DNA from: Ipomoea triloba
Lineage: Eukaryota; Streptophyta; Magnoliopsida; Solanales; Convolvulaceae
Length of the DNA: 64,000 bases
Assembly (NCBI RefSeq): GCF_003576645.1
Contig: NC_044916.1
Coordinates: 7,584,633 to 7,648,632, forward strand
Direction: 5' to 3'
Positions 11,066 to 21,215 of the stretch are shown here, one piece after another; position 1 is the first letter of the stretch, and each line of letters opens with the position of its first letter. The notes under the pieces were generated by a model that was not told where the DNA came from, searched no databases, and saw only the letters and a program-made list of their open reading frames with translations. A program made the translations under genes and the position numbers.

Positions 11066-11618
11066 AAAGTAAGAGTATGGACCACTGAAACGACTGTTCT
11101 TTTAATTTTGTTTGATTTCAGGAAAAAGTGCGGCCACGCGGTACACGAAGGGGCGCTTTGCATAAAATTCATCTTGTTATCATAACCGGTAAAAAACTAC
11201 AAGTAGGTAAACCAACTTAGGGTGTCGATGGTTGACGAGCGTAAACCAAGAATATCAATAGACAATTTTCTTCTAAGCCTTTGTTTTTACTTGTTTATAA
11301 ACTGCATAATCTTTTGAAATAGTCATCATTATTGTGTTGACCATAATATCAAATAATGTACTTTCAGTATTAAAATAATATATTAAAAATGTACATTGTA
11401 TTCAGGGGATGTACATTATTTGTGTACTAATACATTTAGTATATTAAAAACTTACTTTAATAATGGCCATGTCAGAAATTTTTATTAGGGCCCAAAGTAA
11501 TTTTTTTTTTTAAAATTGAAATTGTTGAATGAAAATATATCGTTCATAGTTTTTCGAATAACTTCGATGTTGATATTCGTGAAAGCAAGAGCATGGGCCA
11601 CTGAAACGACTGTTGTAG
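11066..11618. repeat. First copy of a local duplication flanking the MULE
   Basis: TATGGACCACTGAAACGACT and the following 200 bp (GACGAGCGTAAACCAAGAAT etc.) recur, diverged, at 11590-11628 plus 13405-13740, with the MULE inserted in the second copy. No gene is seen. Confidence 0.5.
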
Positions 11619-11628
11619 TAATTTTGTT

Positions 11629-13404
11629 GAGTTAATTCCAGCAATGGTCCCTCGACTATCATGATTTTCCAAAATTAGTCCTCGTCTTTTAATTTGGACA
11701 AAATAAGCCCTTGACTATTAGATTTCTTCCAATACTAGTCCTTCCGTTAAAATGACAGCTCTCATGCTTGCATTTAACCACACATCTCACTTTGTCATTT
11801 TTTTCATATTTCATCTCCTTCCCTTCTTTGATTGCATAGTTGGTAACAGCTTCCCTAAACTCTGTCTTATCTTTAAAGGTCAAACCCAAGGAAAATTTAG
11901 GACACTTTCCTTCTATCTCCTTCAAAAACTTAGGCAATTTCATTCGTTTTTCCTCACCATCACTGTCTACAATGCTTCCTTCATCAGAGTAGTTTATTTC
12001 ATCACATGCAACTATACTACAACTTGCTTGTTTTTGGTGTTGGGCCTCTACATCACCTAATCCTCCATACTCTGCATTTACATCTATGTTTTTATCAAAC
12101 TCTTCATCATCATTACCTAAGTCATCTGAAATGAATTCATCTTCACTACTATCAGATTCCTCCCCACTACTATCACTGCCAGCACACTCCTCTCCATTAC
12201 TATCATCACCAACCACTCCTTTTATAATCCAGATTTCTATCACCTTGGGACTACAAGATTGGTTTACTAAATCCCAAACTTCACAATCTTGAACCAATTC
12301 TTGCAACCCATTTTCATGTAAAGAGAAGAACCTCAAAGGGTCATCCATTGTATACCCTATTTCAATTAGCTTCTCTTTTAAACAAATCAAACCCCACTCA
12401 TCTTCTACCATATTTTTAAATGAACTAACAGTCCCACCCATATACTTAGCTGGTAAACTTTGAATTATCCTTCCTCCATGCCTTAAATTAAGGGTAAATA
12501 TTCCTGATTTGAATAATAAACACAATGAACTACAGTTTAGACTATATATTGCAACCAACACTATTCTAGAACAAATAATAAATGAACAACAACAATACAA
12601 TACAATTTATACTATTATTTACTATAAACACCTACTTTACAACAAGTAATAAATAAAATACAACAATATTGTTTATACTATTCATTACTGCAAAGCACAA
12701 CTTTCTAGTACTGCAAAGAATTACTTTCTAGAACAAAGCAATACACTAAACAACAAAGAAATACACTTTACACCAACAATGGTCCCACCAACTACTTTCA
12801 ACACATGTATATGCATTAAACAAAGTATTCAGCAGTAAAGGAACAACAATGGACCCATGGTCCCCACCGCTACAAAATTCATTCTACAGTCAATATATAT
12901 ATGTATGCGAACAAGCATATAATAAACAACAGAAAACAAAATTCAAATTTGGTCCCCACTATCATGTTTTGTTTTCTCCTAAAGCTAGACAACAAGACAA
13001 GATTTAGTGAAACGAAGTACGTACCTGTCGAATCCATCACCAAAGAATCTATTCTGGCTGTTTTTCGCTTCCAATTACTTCGTTGTTCAACTCCAAGTCA
13101 GACGATTGAGACCACACCGTTGCTGCGCTTCGTTCTCACTAACTTAGGGTTAAGCAAAATTTCTTACGATTTGGGGATTTTGAACTTTAGATGGTCAACC
13201 GGTCGTAGATGAAGGAGAATAAAAGAAGACCGAGTCGAAAGTACGTTTTTACCCCCAAACTTAACGTGTGTTCACAGCCATGTTAACGGAAGGACTAGTG
13301 TTGGAAGAAATCTAATAGTCAAGGGCTTATTTTGTCCAAATTAAAAGACGAGGACTAATTTTGGAAAATCATGATAGTCGGGGGACCATTGCTGGAATTA
13401 ACTC
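11629..13404. mobile_element. MULE (Mutator-like element), 1776 bp, long TIRs and target duplication
   Basis: The left end GAGTTAATTCCAGCAATGG and the reverse complement of the right end match for about 130 bp with few differences, forming long Mutator-type inverted repeats. TAATTTTGTT flanks both sides (11619-11628 and 13405-13414). It carries the 5' part of a transposase gene on the minus strand but no catalytic domain, so it is non-autonomous by internal deletion. The ends match the short element at 47499-47978. Confidence 0.9.
11689..13037 (-). pseudogene. Truncated MULE transposase gene, N-terminal part only
   Basis: Two exons on the minus strand. Exon 1 is 13037-13025, encoding MDST. 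A GT/AG intron of 521 bp follows, then exon 2, 12503-11689. The splice gives MDST-GIFTLNLRHGG, the start of PB1-like N-termini in plant MULE transposases. An acidic low-complexity stretch (NGEECAGSDSSGEESD) follows, then a MuDR-type DNA-binding segment, FSLGLTFKDKTEFREAVTNY, with the CVVKCKHESCHF cysteine/histidine motif. The frame then runs straight into the terminal inverted repeat and stops at 11689, giving about 275 residues against the 600-900 usual for the family. The DDE catalytic core, SWIM finger and zinc knuckle are gone. Such a protein could still bind ends, but there is no evidence that it does. Confidence 0.8.
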
Positions 13405-13494
13405 TAATTTTGTTTTATTTCCGGAAAAACTGCAGCTAGTCGTTTCCGGAAAAACTACAGCTATTTTCGATTTTTTTTAAATATAATTGGCCCT

Positions 13495-13740
13495 ACTACA
13501 TTGTAGTATCTGTTCATCTATACTTTTTTAATCTGTTGAAGCACAAAGTGTCAATATCAATATTGACTCTCATGACCTCCCATATAGGGATGTCATTACT
13601 TGCCATTTGAGCACAAAGTGCTTGGCAAGAGACGCTTTGAATAAAATCCATTTTGTTATGGTAAAGAATCACAAGTATGTAAATCAACTTAGGTTGTTGA
13701 TAGTTGACGAGCTTAAACCAAAAATGCCAATAGACGACTT
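13495..13740. repeat. Decayed SINE-like segment and second copy of the MULE-flank duplication
   Basis: GTAGTATCTGTTCATCTA and GTTGAAGCACAAAGTGTC resemble the 3' body of the SINE at 25.9 kb on the minus strand. From 13613 the sequence matches 11145-11300. No gene is seen. Confidence 0.4.
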
Positions 13741-13927
13741 TCATATAAAGTTAAACTTGAAATCTTGTAATTATTAAATCAATTACTTCATCAGCTCGGT
13801 TAGGATAACACAAAAATTTGAACTATTTCTCAATTTATAAGTGTCATCTTTTCACAAGACCGTACTAATCTTCTAGGTGCCATTACAATTTTCTTTTAAG
13901 CTTTTGTTTTTATTTATAAACTGCGTA

Positions 13928-15113
13928 GGCTATGTTTGGCAAACCTAGCTGAAAGCTAAAAATTGAAAAGCTATAAGCTCGAAGTTGAAATCTGAAGAGC
14001 TGTTAAGCTAGCTGTTATGATTAAAAGTGTTTGGTAAAATTAGCTTTTTGATAAGCCGATAAATGTAAAAAGACTAAAAAGGACATCTTCACACAATTTA
14101 AATAGTTTTAAATTTAAATAGGTTTGTTTATATATTAAAATATAAAATAGTGAAATCAATATATTTTAATAAAATATAGAGTAAGAACATATATTTGAAA
14201 ACATATAAAGTAAAACAAAATGTTTATAATTTATAAGATTAGTTCATACAAAAATCAATGTTCAAACACAAATGTCAAATTGAAATTACAACCAAACATA
14301 TTGAAGAGAAAATGTCAAAAAGGTTTAGTCAAAAAGGTTTTAATTGGGAAGGGTAATTGACGTCATTTCTTTAGAATAATAACGTTAAAGATAGAAAAAA
14401 AGTTAGGAAGCTACTAGCTTATTTTGAAACGCTGCCTTAGGGCTATGTTTGGCAAACCTAGCTGAAAGCTGAAAAGTATCTGCAAACTGAAAAGCTATAA
14501 GCTCGAAGCTGAAATCTAAAGAGTTGTTAATCTAGCTCTTATGCTTAAAAGTGTTTGGTAAAATTAGCTTTTTGATAAACTGATAAATGTAAAAAGACCA
14601 AAAAGGATATCTTCATACAATTTAATTAGGTTTGTTTATATATTAAATTAAAATATAAAATAGTGAAATCAATATATTTTAATAAAATATAAAGTAAGAA
14701 CATATATTTGAAAACATATAAAGTAAAACAAAATGTTTATTTCTTCAAAAAAAAAAACAAAATGTTTATAATTCATAAGATTAGTTCATACAAAAATCAA
14801 TGTTCAAATACAAATGTCAAATTGAAATTACAACCAAACATATTGAAGAAAAAAAGTCAAAAAGGTGTAGCCAAAAAGGTTTTAATTGGAAAGGGTAAAT
14901 GATGTCATTTCTTTAAAATAATAAGGTTAAGGATGGAAAAAAAGTTAGGAAGCTACTAGCTTATTTTGAAACGCTACTTTAGGTAGCGTTCTAAAATAAG
15001 CTCTTATTTTAAGCTATTAGCTTACTTTAGGAACATTACCAAACAGGACTTATTGCTTATTAGTAGCTTAAAATAAGCTATAAGCTCCTAAATAAATTCT
15101 GCCAAATAGAGTC
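13928..15113. repeat. MITE with an internal 513-bp tandem duplication
   Basis: GGCTATGTTTGGCAAACC starts at 13928 and again at 14441, each followed by the same 500 bp rich in AAGCTNNTAAGCT-like motifs. The element appears to end at about 15113 with TGCCAAATAGAGTCA, an imperfect inverse of the start. This is the common plant MITE style with TTTGGCA/TGCCAAA ends. No coding sequence. Confidence 0.6.
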
Positions 15114-15179
15114 ATAATCTTTTTGAAAAAGTTAATAATGGCAATGTCAGAAATTTTTATTAGGTACCAAAGTACACTT

Positions 15180-15490
15180 TAAAAAATATTGAATTATATA
15201 TTGAATGAAAATATATTCTTCATAGTTTTTCGAATAACTTCGATGTTGATATTCGTGAAAGCAATTGATCGCATGGAAATTTTGGGAGACCAAACTCCGA
15301 TCCGCGTGAAAATTTGGGTCCTGATCGATAGTAGAAAGTTGAATGATTGTACAAATTTCTGCATAATACAATTCATGAAAACAATTGCACGGAAATTTAG
15401 GGGGACCAAAATCCGCGTGAAAATTTGGGGATTGGCAGTAGCTAGTAGAATGTTTACAAAATTAATGTACAAATTTATGCATAATTGACA
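15180..15490. repeat. Fragment of the 123-bp repeat family (about two units)
   Basis: CATGGAAATTTTGGGAGACC, GTGAAAATTTGGG, then AGAATGTTTACAAAA and ATTTCTGCATAAT are the words of the tandem array at 48.7-50.1 kb. There are two diverged units here. Confidence 0.65.
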
Positions 15491-16042
15491 CTCAAAACGG
15501 ATAATAGGTGAATGAAAAATTGATTATCAAAGTACACCCATTTGAGTTAGAAAATAAAGGTGGAATGACCTTGTAAAAACACTTGTTTGACATTGATTTC
15601 GAAAGTGGGTTTACAACTATATATATAAGAGCCATTTAAAGTCAACTTTATTAATCTCTGATTGATTGTAGCTCAATCTACCAACTCTCTCCAAGCTCTA
15701 CAAAGTTGAAAGTTAATAAATAATTAGTAAGGTAGTATTTTTAAAATTTGAAGGAAAAACGTATTTTATTAAATTACTTGCATTATTCATTCCTTTGTAT
15801 GCTTGATCAGAAAGAATTTCAAACATGTATTTCATCATATAAAATCCGCATTCAGTACTTCCAACTGGTATGGCACACTACATTTGAATTAAAATACAAT
15901 TATAAATTTATTTAATAAAAAGCAATAAAATATATGTAGTTTTACAAGTGTATAAAATACTTATCGAACATTTAATCCATTTTGGTGGACGCTTTGTTTT
16001 CTTTCCAGCCAACATACTTGTTGTCTTCGCACACCCAAGGCT
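15491..16042. other. AT-rich intergenic DNA, no gene seen
   Basis: No coding region, repeat end or RNA gene could be supported. Confidence 0.5.
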
Positions 16043-16068
16043 GGCCCTGGGCATGTCTGCCCAGGGCC
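16043..16068. repeat. Perfect 11-bp hairpin, GGCCCTGGGCA
   Basis: GGCCCTGGGCA (16043-16053) and TGCCCAGGGCC (16058-16068) pair perfectly around TGTC. A TTGGGGGCCCC box follows. This is probably the GC-rich terminus of a hAT-type MITE. Its other end was not found. Confidence 0.5.
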
Positions 16069-16170
16069 TTTGCTTGGGGGCCCCTTATTTAAAATAAAAA
16101 ATAGTATATATATTATGTATACTGCATACAAGCCCTTAAACATCATTAGCCAATATATTATATATATTAA

Positions 16171-16458
16171 GGCCCTGTTTGGTAAATAATCAGCCTATCA
16201 GTCAATTTTGGCTTATTTGACCACTATTAGTTGGTAAATAATAAGCTTTTTGTAACTCCAAAATACTAAAATTCAAAAGGCTACTCAAAGCAGCCTTTTC
16301 AATTAGCTTTTTGAGAAAAGAAATTATACCAAACAGCCATCAGCTAACAGCTAATTTATCAAACAACTTTTTACAATCAGCCAATGTTATCAACAAATCA
16401 TACCTTCTAACCCAAACAGCCAACCCAATCAGCTAACAGCCATTTACCAAACAGAACC
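16171..16458. mobile_element. PIF/Harbinger-type MITE, 288 bp, TAA target duplication
   Basis: GGCCCTGTTTGGTAAATA at the left matches the reverse complement of the right end, GGTTCTGTTTGGTAAATG. TAA flanks both sides (16168-16170 and 16459-16461), the 3-bp duplication of Tourist-like elements. The interior repeats CAGCTAACAGC-type words. Confidence 0.8.
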
Positions 16459-16744
16459 TAACTCTTTAAGCAAAATCCTTTTCCTTCAGCTTTTCATCGG
16501 CGGAGAATCGGCGCTAAACTCCTTAAGCAAATCTTTTTCTTTCTGCTTTACATTCCGCAAAGAATCGGCGCAAGTCAACAAGATAGCAAGTGTGCCCTAT
16601 TACACTTCTCCCAAAAGGTTGAATCCCCAACTCCAACTATTAGTATGGTAGCTTGAGTTCATACATTACGAAAATCACACAATTCACAAACAACACAGAC
16701 ATCAATCGCCCAATCTCAGCAGGCAACAATACATGAGTACACAA

Positions 16745-16985
16745 TTGATACGTGTGGATATTCGGGGTGTTTTCCTATTGCAATTATCAATAAACTCTAG
16801 GGAAAGCTGTCAAAACTAAGGGAGAAAAGAAATTTGCAGGAAAAAGAAGTTGCAATGGACTTGCAAACTAATTAACTTCAAAAGGAAAAGTAGCAAAATC
16901 TTCAAAGCATCAAAATTAACCAACATCACAAACGAAATAAAATAAAACCAAATTCTCAATCAAGTACCATTGGAATAATGCAATA
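16745..16985. repeat. Orphan copy of the RLK 3'-flank block
   Basis: ATTTGCAGGAAAAAGAAGTTG and AAAATTAACCAACATCACAA match the 3' flanks of RLK copies 1, 2 and 4 closely, yet no kinase exon follows. Duplicated block A starts immediately downstream. Confidence 0.75.
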
Positions 16986-17119
16986 TTGAGTATTGTTCTA
17001 AATAATCAAAAGAAGATTAATTAAACGAAAAAAATTAACCTAAATTTGTTTTTTTTTTTAAATGCAAGAAAATAATTTTCAAGTTTTCTTATTTATAATT
17101 TTTGATTCTCAAATTTAAA

Positions 17120-17425
17120 TGCTATGTATTTAGTCGGGCTAATTATTTGACCAAAGTTTATGTTAAATTCTATATTGTATTTTTTTAATAAACTCTAACA
17201 CTTATGCCAACTCTTATTGGGATGGGGTTCAACAACCTAAGACCTTTCTTATAGAATAAATGAGTAAGTTAAGAATAATAAATTGTTAACGTAATATTCC
17301 GTTACTAAAGTTTATACTATCAGAATGCGGAGCTATTTAAGGAAGAAAATAATATAATAGAGGATAAAGTAGGAAAATAAAAAATACTGAAATCAAAATA
17401 ATGCGAACCATTCATTTAATCAAAG
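17120..17425 (+). repeat. Dispersed repeat arm (start of duplicated block A)
   Basis: Carries TGAGTAAGTTAAGAATAATAA and GTTACTAAAGTTTATACT, shared with 44785-45070 and 55650-55917 (same strand) and 46250-46540 and 56690-56960 (opposite strand). In the last two pairs it forms long inverted arms. Confidence 0.65.
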
Positions 17426-17431
17426 GCAAAA

Positions 17432-17864
17432 ACTTGTGTGAGACCGTCTCACCGTGAGACGGGTCGGGTCAAGATGAATTGTAATACTTATACGCACAAA
17501 TGTCATACTTATATGCTCAAATATAATACTAATCGGGAATAAAATTTTTGCTACTTATAAGGGTAAATGTAATACTTTTAAGGGAAAATACAATACTTTT
17601 ACATTTCAATTAAAAAGTGTTACATTTTCCCTCAAAAGTATTATATTTTCCCTTTATAAGTAAGGGACACATGTCAACATTACTTATTATGAAAAATGTA
17701 ATACTTTTTCTCTTATAAGTAACAAAATTTGTATTTCTGATTAGTATCATATTTGAGCATATAAGTATGACATTTGCACATATAAGTATGACATTTGCAT
17801 GGTGCTTCGACCCGACCCGACCCGTCTCACGAATAAGGATCCGTGAGACGGTCTCACACAAGTG
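17432..17864. mobile_element. MITE bounded by ACTTGTGTGAGACCGTCTCAC (433 bp)
   Basis: Left end ACTTGTGTGAGACCGTCTCAC; right end GTGAGACGGTCTCACACAAGT, its inverse. Inside are many TATAAGTA and TAATACTTTT words in both orientations, so the whole element is nearly palindromic. A second full copy lies reversed at 53936-54366. Open frames inside are by-products of the palindrome. Confidence 0.8.
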
Positions 17865-17940
17865 TGACCCTTAGCTTAATCAAATAGTTTGATGGACAGT
17901 TTTTAATTCTCGTTATAGACCTAACTTAATTGGTTCTTTT

Positions 17941-18047
<107 letters not shown>

Positions 18048-18255
18048 GAAATCTGTTCAAATGTGGCCGCGTCTTCCCGTGCGGGCAGTGCGGTTTGCAC
18101 CACTCAATGTTAGAAAACACACCACAATGGAAATACACAAAAACACACCACACGCCCAAAATAATGCACCATAACTCTCCTGCCCCTAATGGTGCATTTG
18201 CTAACACTGTGTGGTGTATATTTGCATACCTAGTGGTGTGTTTTTTGGTGATGTG
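18048..18255. repeat. GC-rich element abutting a TA microsatellite (copy 1)
   Basis: TTCAAATGTGGCCGCGTC followed by GCGGTTTGCACCACTCAATG matches the left end of the palindromic element at 45743. It starts directly at the TA end of the microsatellite. No clear right end. Confidence 0.5.
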
Positions 18256-19000
18256 TACCTAATTTACAGTATATTTTCAACATAGATGGAAAACTATGCA
18301 TATTATCATTGTCTTTTTGGAAGGAGGATTCAGTTTTGTTTTTGAAGGTGCACTGCGCCAAGGCACTAAAATTGCACTAAAGAACACCAGTGGACTAGAT
18401 TAAATCAAAAATTCATTTCTGGCGAAAGTGACAACAAGATGAAGCATGGATCACACCAATTAATAGGGTTTTGTGTTTAAAAATTATGCTTGAGTATAAT
18501 CAATGTGCACTTAACTACAAAAATCGACGTTAAATGTTCATTGATTTTTTTTTAAAAGTAATTACACATATAACGTAGGTTCCTCAATGAACCGACGTAT
18601 ATGTTCAATTTTTTATTTTTATTTTTTATAAAAAAATTGAAGATACAACATCAGTTATTTGAAATAATCAACGTTGTATCCTAGATCGGCATGCACATTT
18701 TTCTTCGTCTTTGTTGGGTCCCTCCATGTGGTTGAAGCAAGCTGGCAGCATAAGACAAGAAGAAAAAAAGAAACAAAGATTGTTGGGTCCCTACACTATT
18801 TCTCACACGCACAACGCGCATTCAATGGCTAGTATAATTATGGGCATTCACACGTACACACACATACATGCATATATCAATGAAGTCTAATTTGTTAATT
18901 ATGGGACAAATCTGTGAACAACAAACTCAAAACTGTTAAATTCAAGTCCACACTCCAAAATACCTACCGAGAAAAAGACAATCTCGTAAATCAATAAAAA
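18256..19000. repeat. Duplicated block A, part matching 56997-57800
   Basis: TACAGTATATTTTCAACATAG, ACTGCGCCAAGGCACTAAA and ATTCATTTCTGGCGAAAGTG recur in order at 57.0-57.8 kb, and parts recur at 46.9 kb. No gene is recognised. The paralogous 2 kb at 57.8-59.8 kb (with a Helitron) is missing at about 19005. Confidence 0.7.
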
Positions 19001-20300
19001 ATTTGGAATTTGGAGCATGAATCACGAAGATCAGAGCTATTGACTTGGAATTTTGTATGATATAAAATTTGGAAGACCAAGCTCAGTGTGAAATTAACTT
19101 CGCAGACTAGCTAGATAGGCTTGATGATGATGGTCGTCGTTGTTGTTGCTTACTATTACTTGCTTGAAATTTTCAAAATTATGTGCGAAACACATTGATA
19201 AACATGTGATTTAGATTTTCGATTTGCACCCCTTTCAATTATTGATAGCATGAATGTGTCTTACCTTTCAAAAACTCGTGAGTCTTATCGAGTTTCTTGC
19301 CGGATATCTTATTTAAATAGTAGTTCTAGGCAAATTAAAATAGCTAGCCTCACCTCACATAATTAGTCAACGCATGGAATTAAATTAACATCACCTAGTT
19401 TACCATGACAATTTATATCATGCACCAGAGTGTGTAAATCAAATCCCAGAATGAGTTTGAAAAATGTGTGATTCGTGTACGTCAGCACTTGCAGATACGA
19501 ATGTCGTCCGAGTAGTAACTTAATTGGGCTTACCATTCGAATGAAGGCCTTGACTACTCGACTAGAGGGGTTTACCATTCGGTAAAAATGGGTTTAATCG
19601 AATGTTAACCCCTTGTCTCGACCTTCCGGAAGGTACCATTCGGTAGTAGTTACTTTTTGAACTACTCACGATTCAAACTAATATTCGGAGTACCATTTTA
19701 GGTATTAATTATTTCTGATGTTATGGAATTAATTCTAATTTTTAAATTTTATAATTAATTTTCAGAGTAATGGTTGTCTGGTATAAAGGTTACATAGACT
19801 GATTTTATTATCCGTTTTAATGTCATGATAAATGTTATTTATTCTCCATTCGTCCTTTCATCTCGTCCGTAGAGTTGTCCGTCACACACTTTCCTTAAAA
19901 TCGATCCGCCACCTCCCAATGGTGCTAGGAGCGTTGTAGCGTCAATCTCCCAGGTTAAAACAGATTACGACTTTAGTGTTTGAGCACTCAAACTCAAAGT
20001 CTGACGAACTAGAACCAAAGGCGAGCACTTTGATGTTTTATGGTGTGTGTGCATAAATTTCAAGTATACTTGCAAAGACATGGAATAGACACAAAGGACA
20101 CTTGCACAAGTACAAAAGTGGGAGCAAACATATTCACATAAGATTTAATCTCAGGCATTGAAACAACTTGGGGATGTGTGTGCATAGGTTCAGATAGACC
20201 GACTCCCAAAATTTTCAGATTATCAATTTTTTACACAATGAGTTTATCAGATAGGCAAAGAAACCCTAGAAACATCTATGAGATTATTTGATAGACCCCA
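19001..20300. repeat. Duplicated block A, part matching 59850-61150; ACCATTCG-rich segment
   Basis: Near-identical to 59.85-61.15 kb, and its first half also to 50.99-51.30 and 51.78-52.06 kb. TACCATTCGGTA-like words recur between 19530 and 19690. An open frame at 19363-19578 (minus) survives in the 60-kb copy, but substitutions look unconstrained and no family is recognised, so I do not call a gene. Confidence 0.65.
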
Positions 20301-21000
20301 AACAAAATAGACTTTGAAGTGGAGATATTAGATATACCCATAGAGGATTCAATGACCATAGCACTCTGTAAAAATTTTGAACCTGTGTTGGTTGTTGTCC
20401 GTTCGACTAAGACGATGGAATTTTTTTTTGGGGTCAGAATCAAGACCCAAATGAATGTTGCTAGATTCTTGATAGGTCTAAATGAAGAGTATGCTGGAGT
20501 GATCTGAGGTTACAACTTATGGTGACGGATCCTATTCATCAATGAATAAGGTCTATGCTAAGATTTCTCAGCAAGATAGGCAAAATACAGCCAATGCTAG
20601 AAAAATCTTCAGAAAATGGATTGTATTACTTAGAAAGACCTATTATGAAGAATGTTAATGGTACTAGCTAGTATAGTTTTTAGAAAATGAGTCATTTTCC
20701 TTTTCCTAATAGCATATATGTTTCTACTTCGTGCTTTGAGTTCTTACATGTGGATATTCTGGGTGTTTTTGTATTGCAATTATCCGTAAACTCCAGGGAA
20801 AGCATTGTCAAAACTAAGGGAGAAAGAAATTTGCAGGAAAAAGAAGTTGCAATGGACTTGCAAACTAATTAACTTCAAAAGGGAAAGTAGCAAAATCTTC
20901 AAAACATCAAAATTAACCAACATCACAAACGAAATAAAATCAAATCAAATTCTCAATCAAGTACAATCCTCATAAATTGCTTCCTTGTATGATCTCAGTC
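20301..21000 (+). pseudogene. Copia gag-like remnant in RLK 3' flank (block A)
   Basis: Plus-strand words NVARFLIGLNEEYAGV and, after a frameshift, MNKVYAKISQQDRQNT resemble the UBN2-type gag of copia elements, where a 'FL-GL---Y--V' helix precedes an 'LN+VYA-I-Q-ERQ' motif. Stops and shifts interrupt it, and no pol or LTR is nearby. The identical arrangement at 61.2 kb shows the relic predates the block duplication. Confidence 0.6.
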
Positions 21001-21215
21001 TTCGATCTGCTTATTGGATTGTTGACGTTGCAAACTCCGCTGCTACCTTAATTACTTCATACATCTTGCTCTAACTTTCATGGATCGACATGGTAGTATG
21101 ACATCGACCAATATTGAATATGGCATGAAAAACATATAAAAATAAATAAGTATAAATGACCAACAAAAGCAAATTTTCAAAGCACTAATTTAAGGAGCAT
21201 CACAAATGAATTATC

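Noticed and set aside
14708..14902. 64-codon Lys-rich frame
   Set aside because: It lies in an AT-rich MITE with a poly-A run; codon content reflects base composition.
17610..17861. 83-codon frame on the minus strand, with a counterpart at 53.9 kb
   Set aside because: It lies wholly inside a palindromic MITE and has no family resemblance.
19363..19578. 71-codon minus frame conserved in blocks A and C
   Set aside because: Conservation follows from recent block duplication. The third copy in block B is not open in the same way, and replacements look unconstrained.
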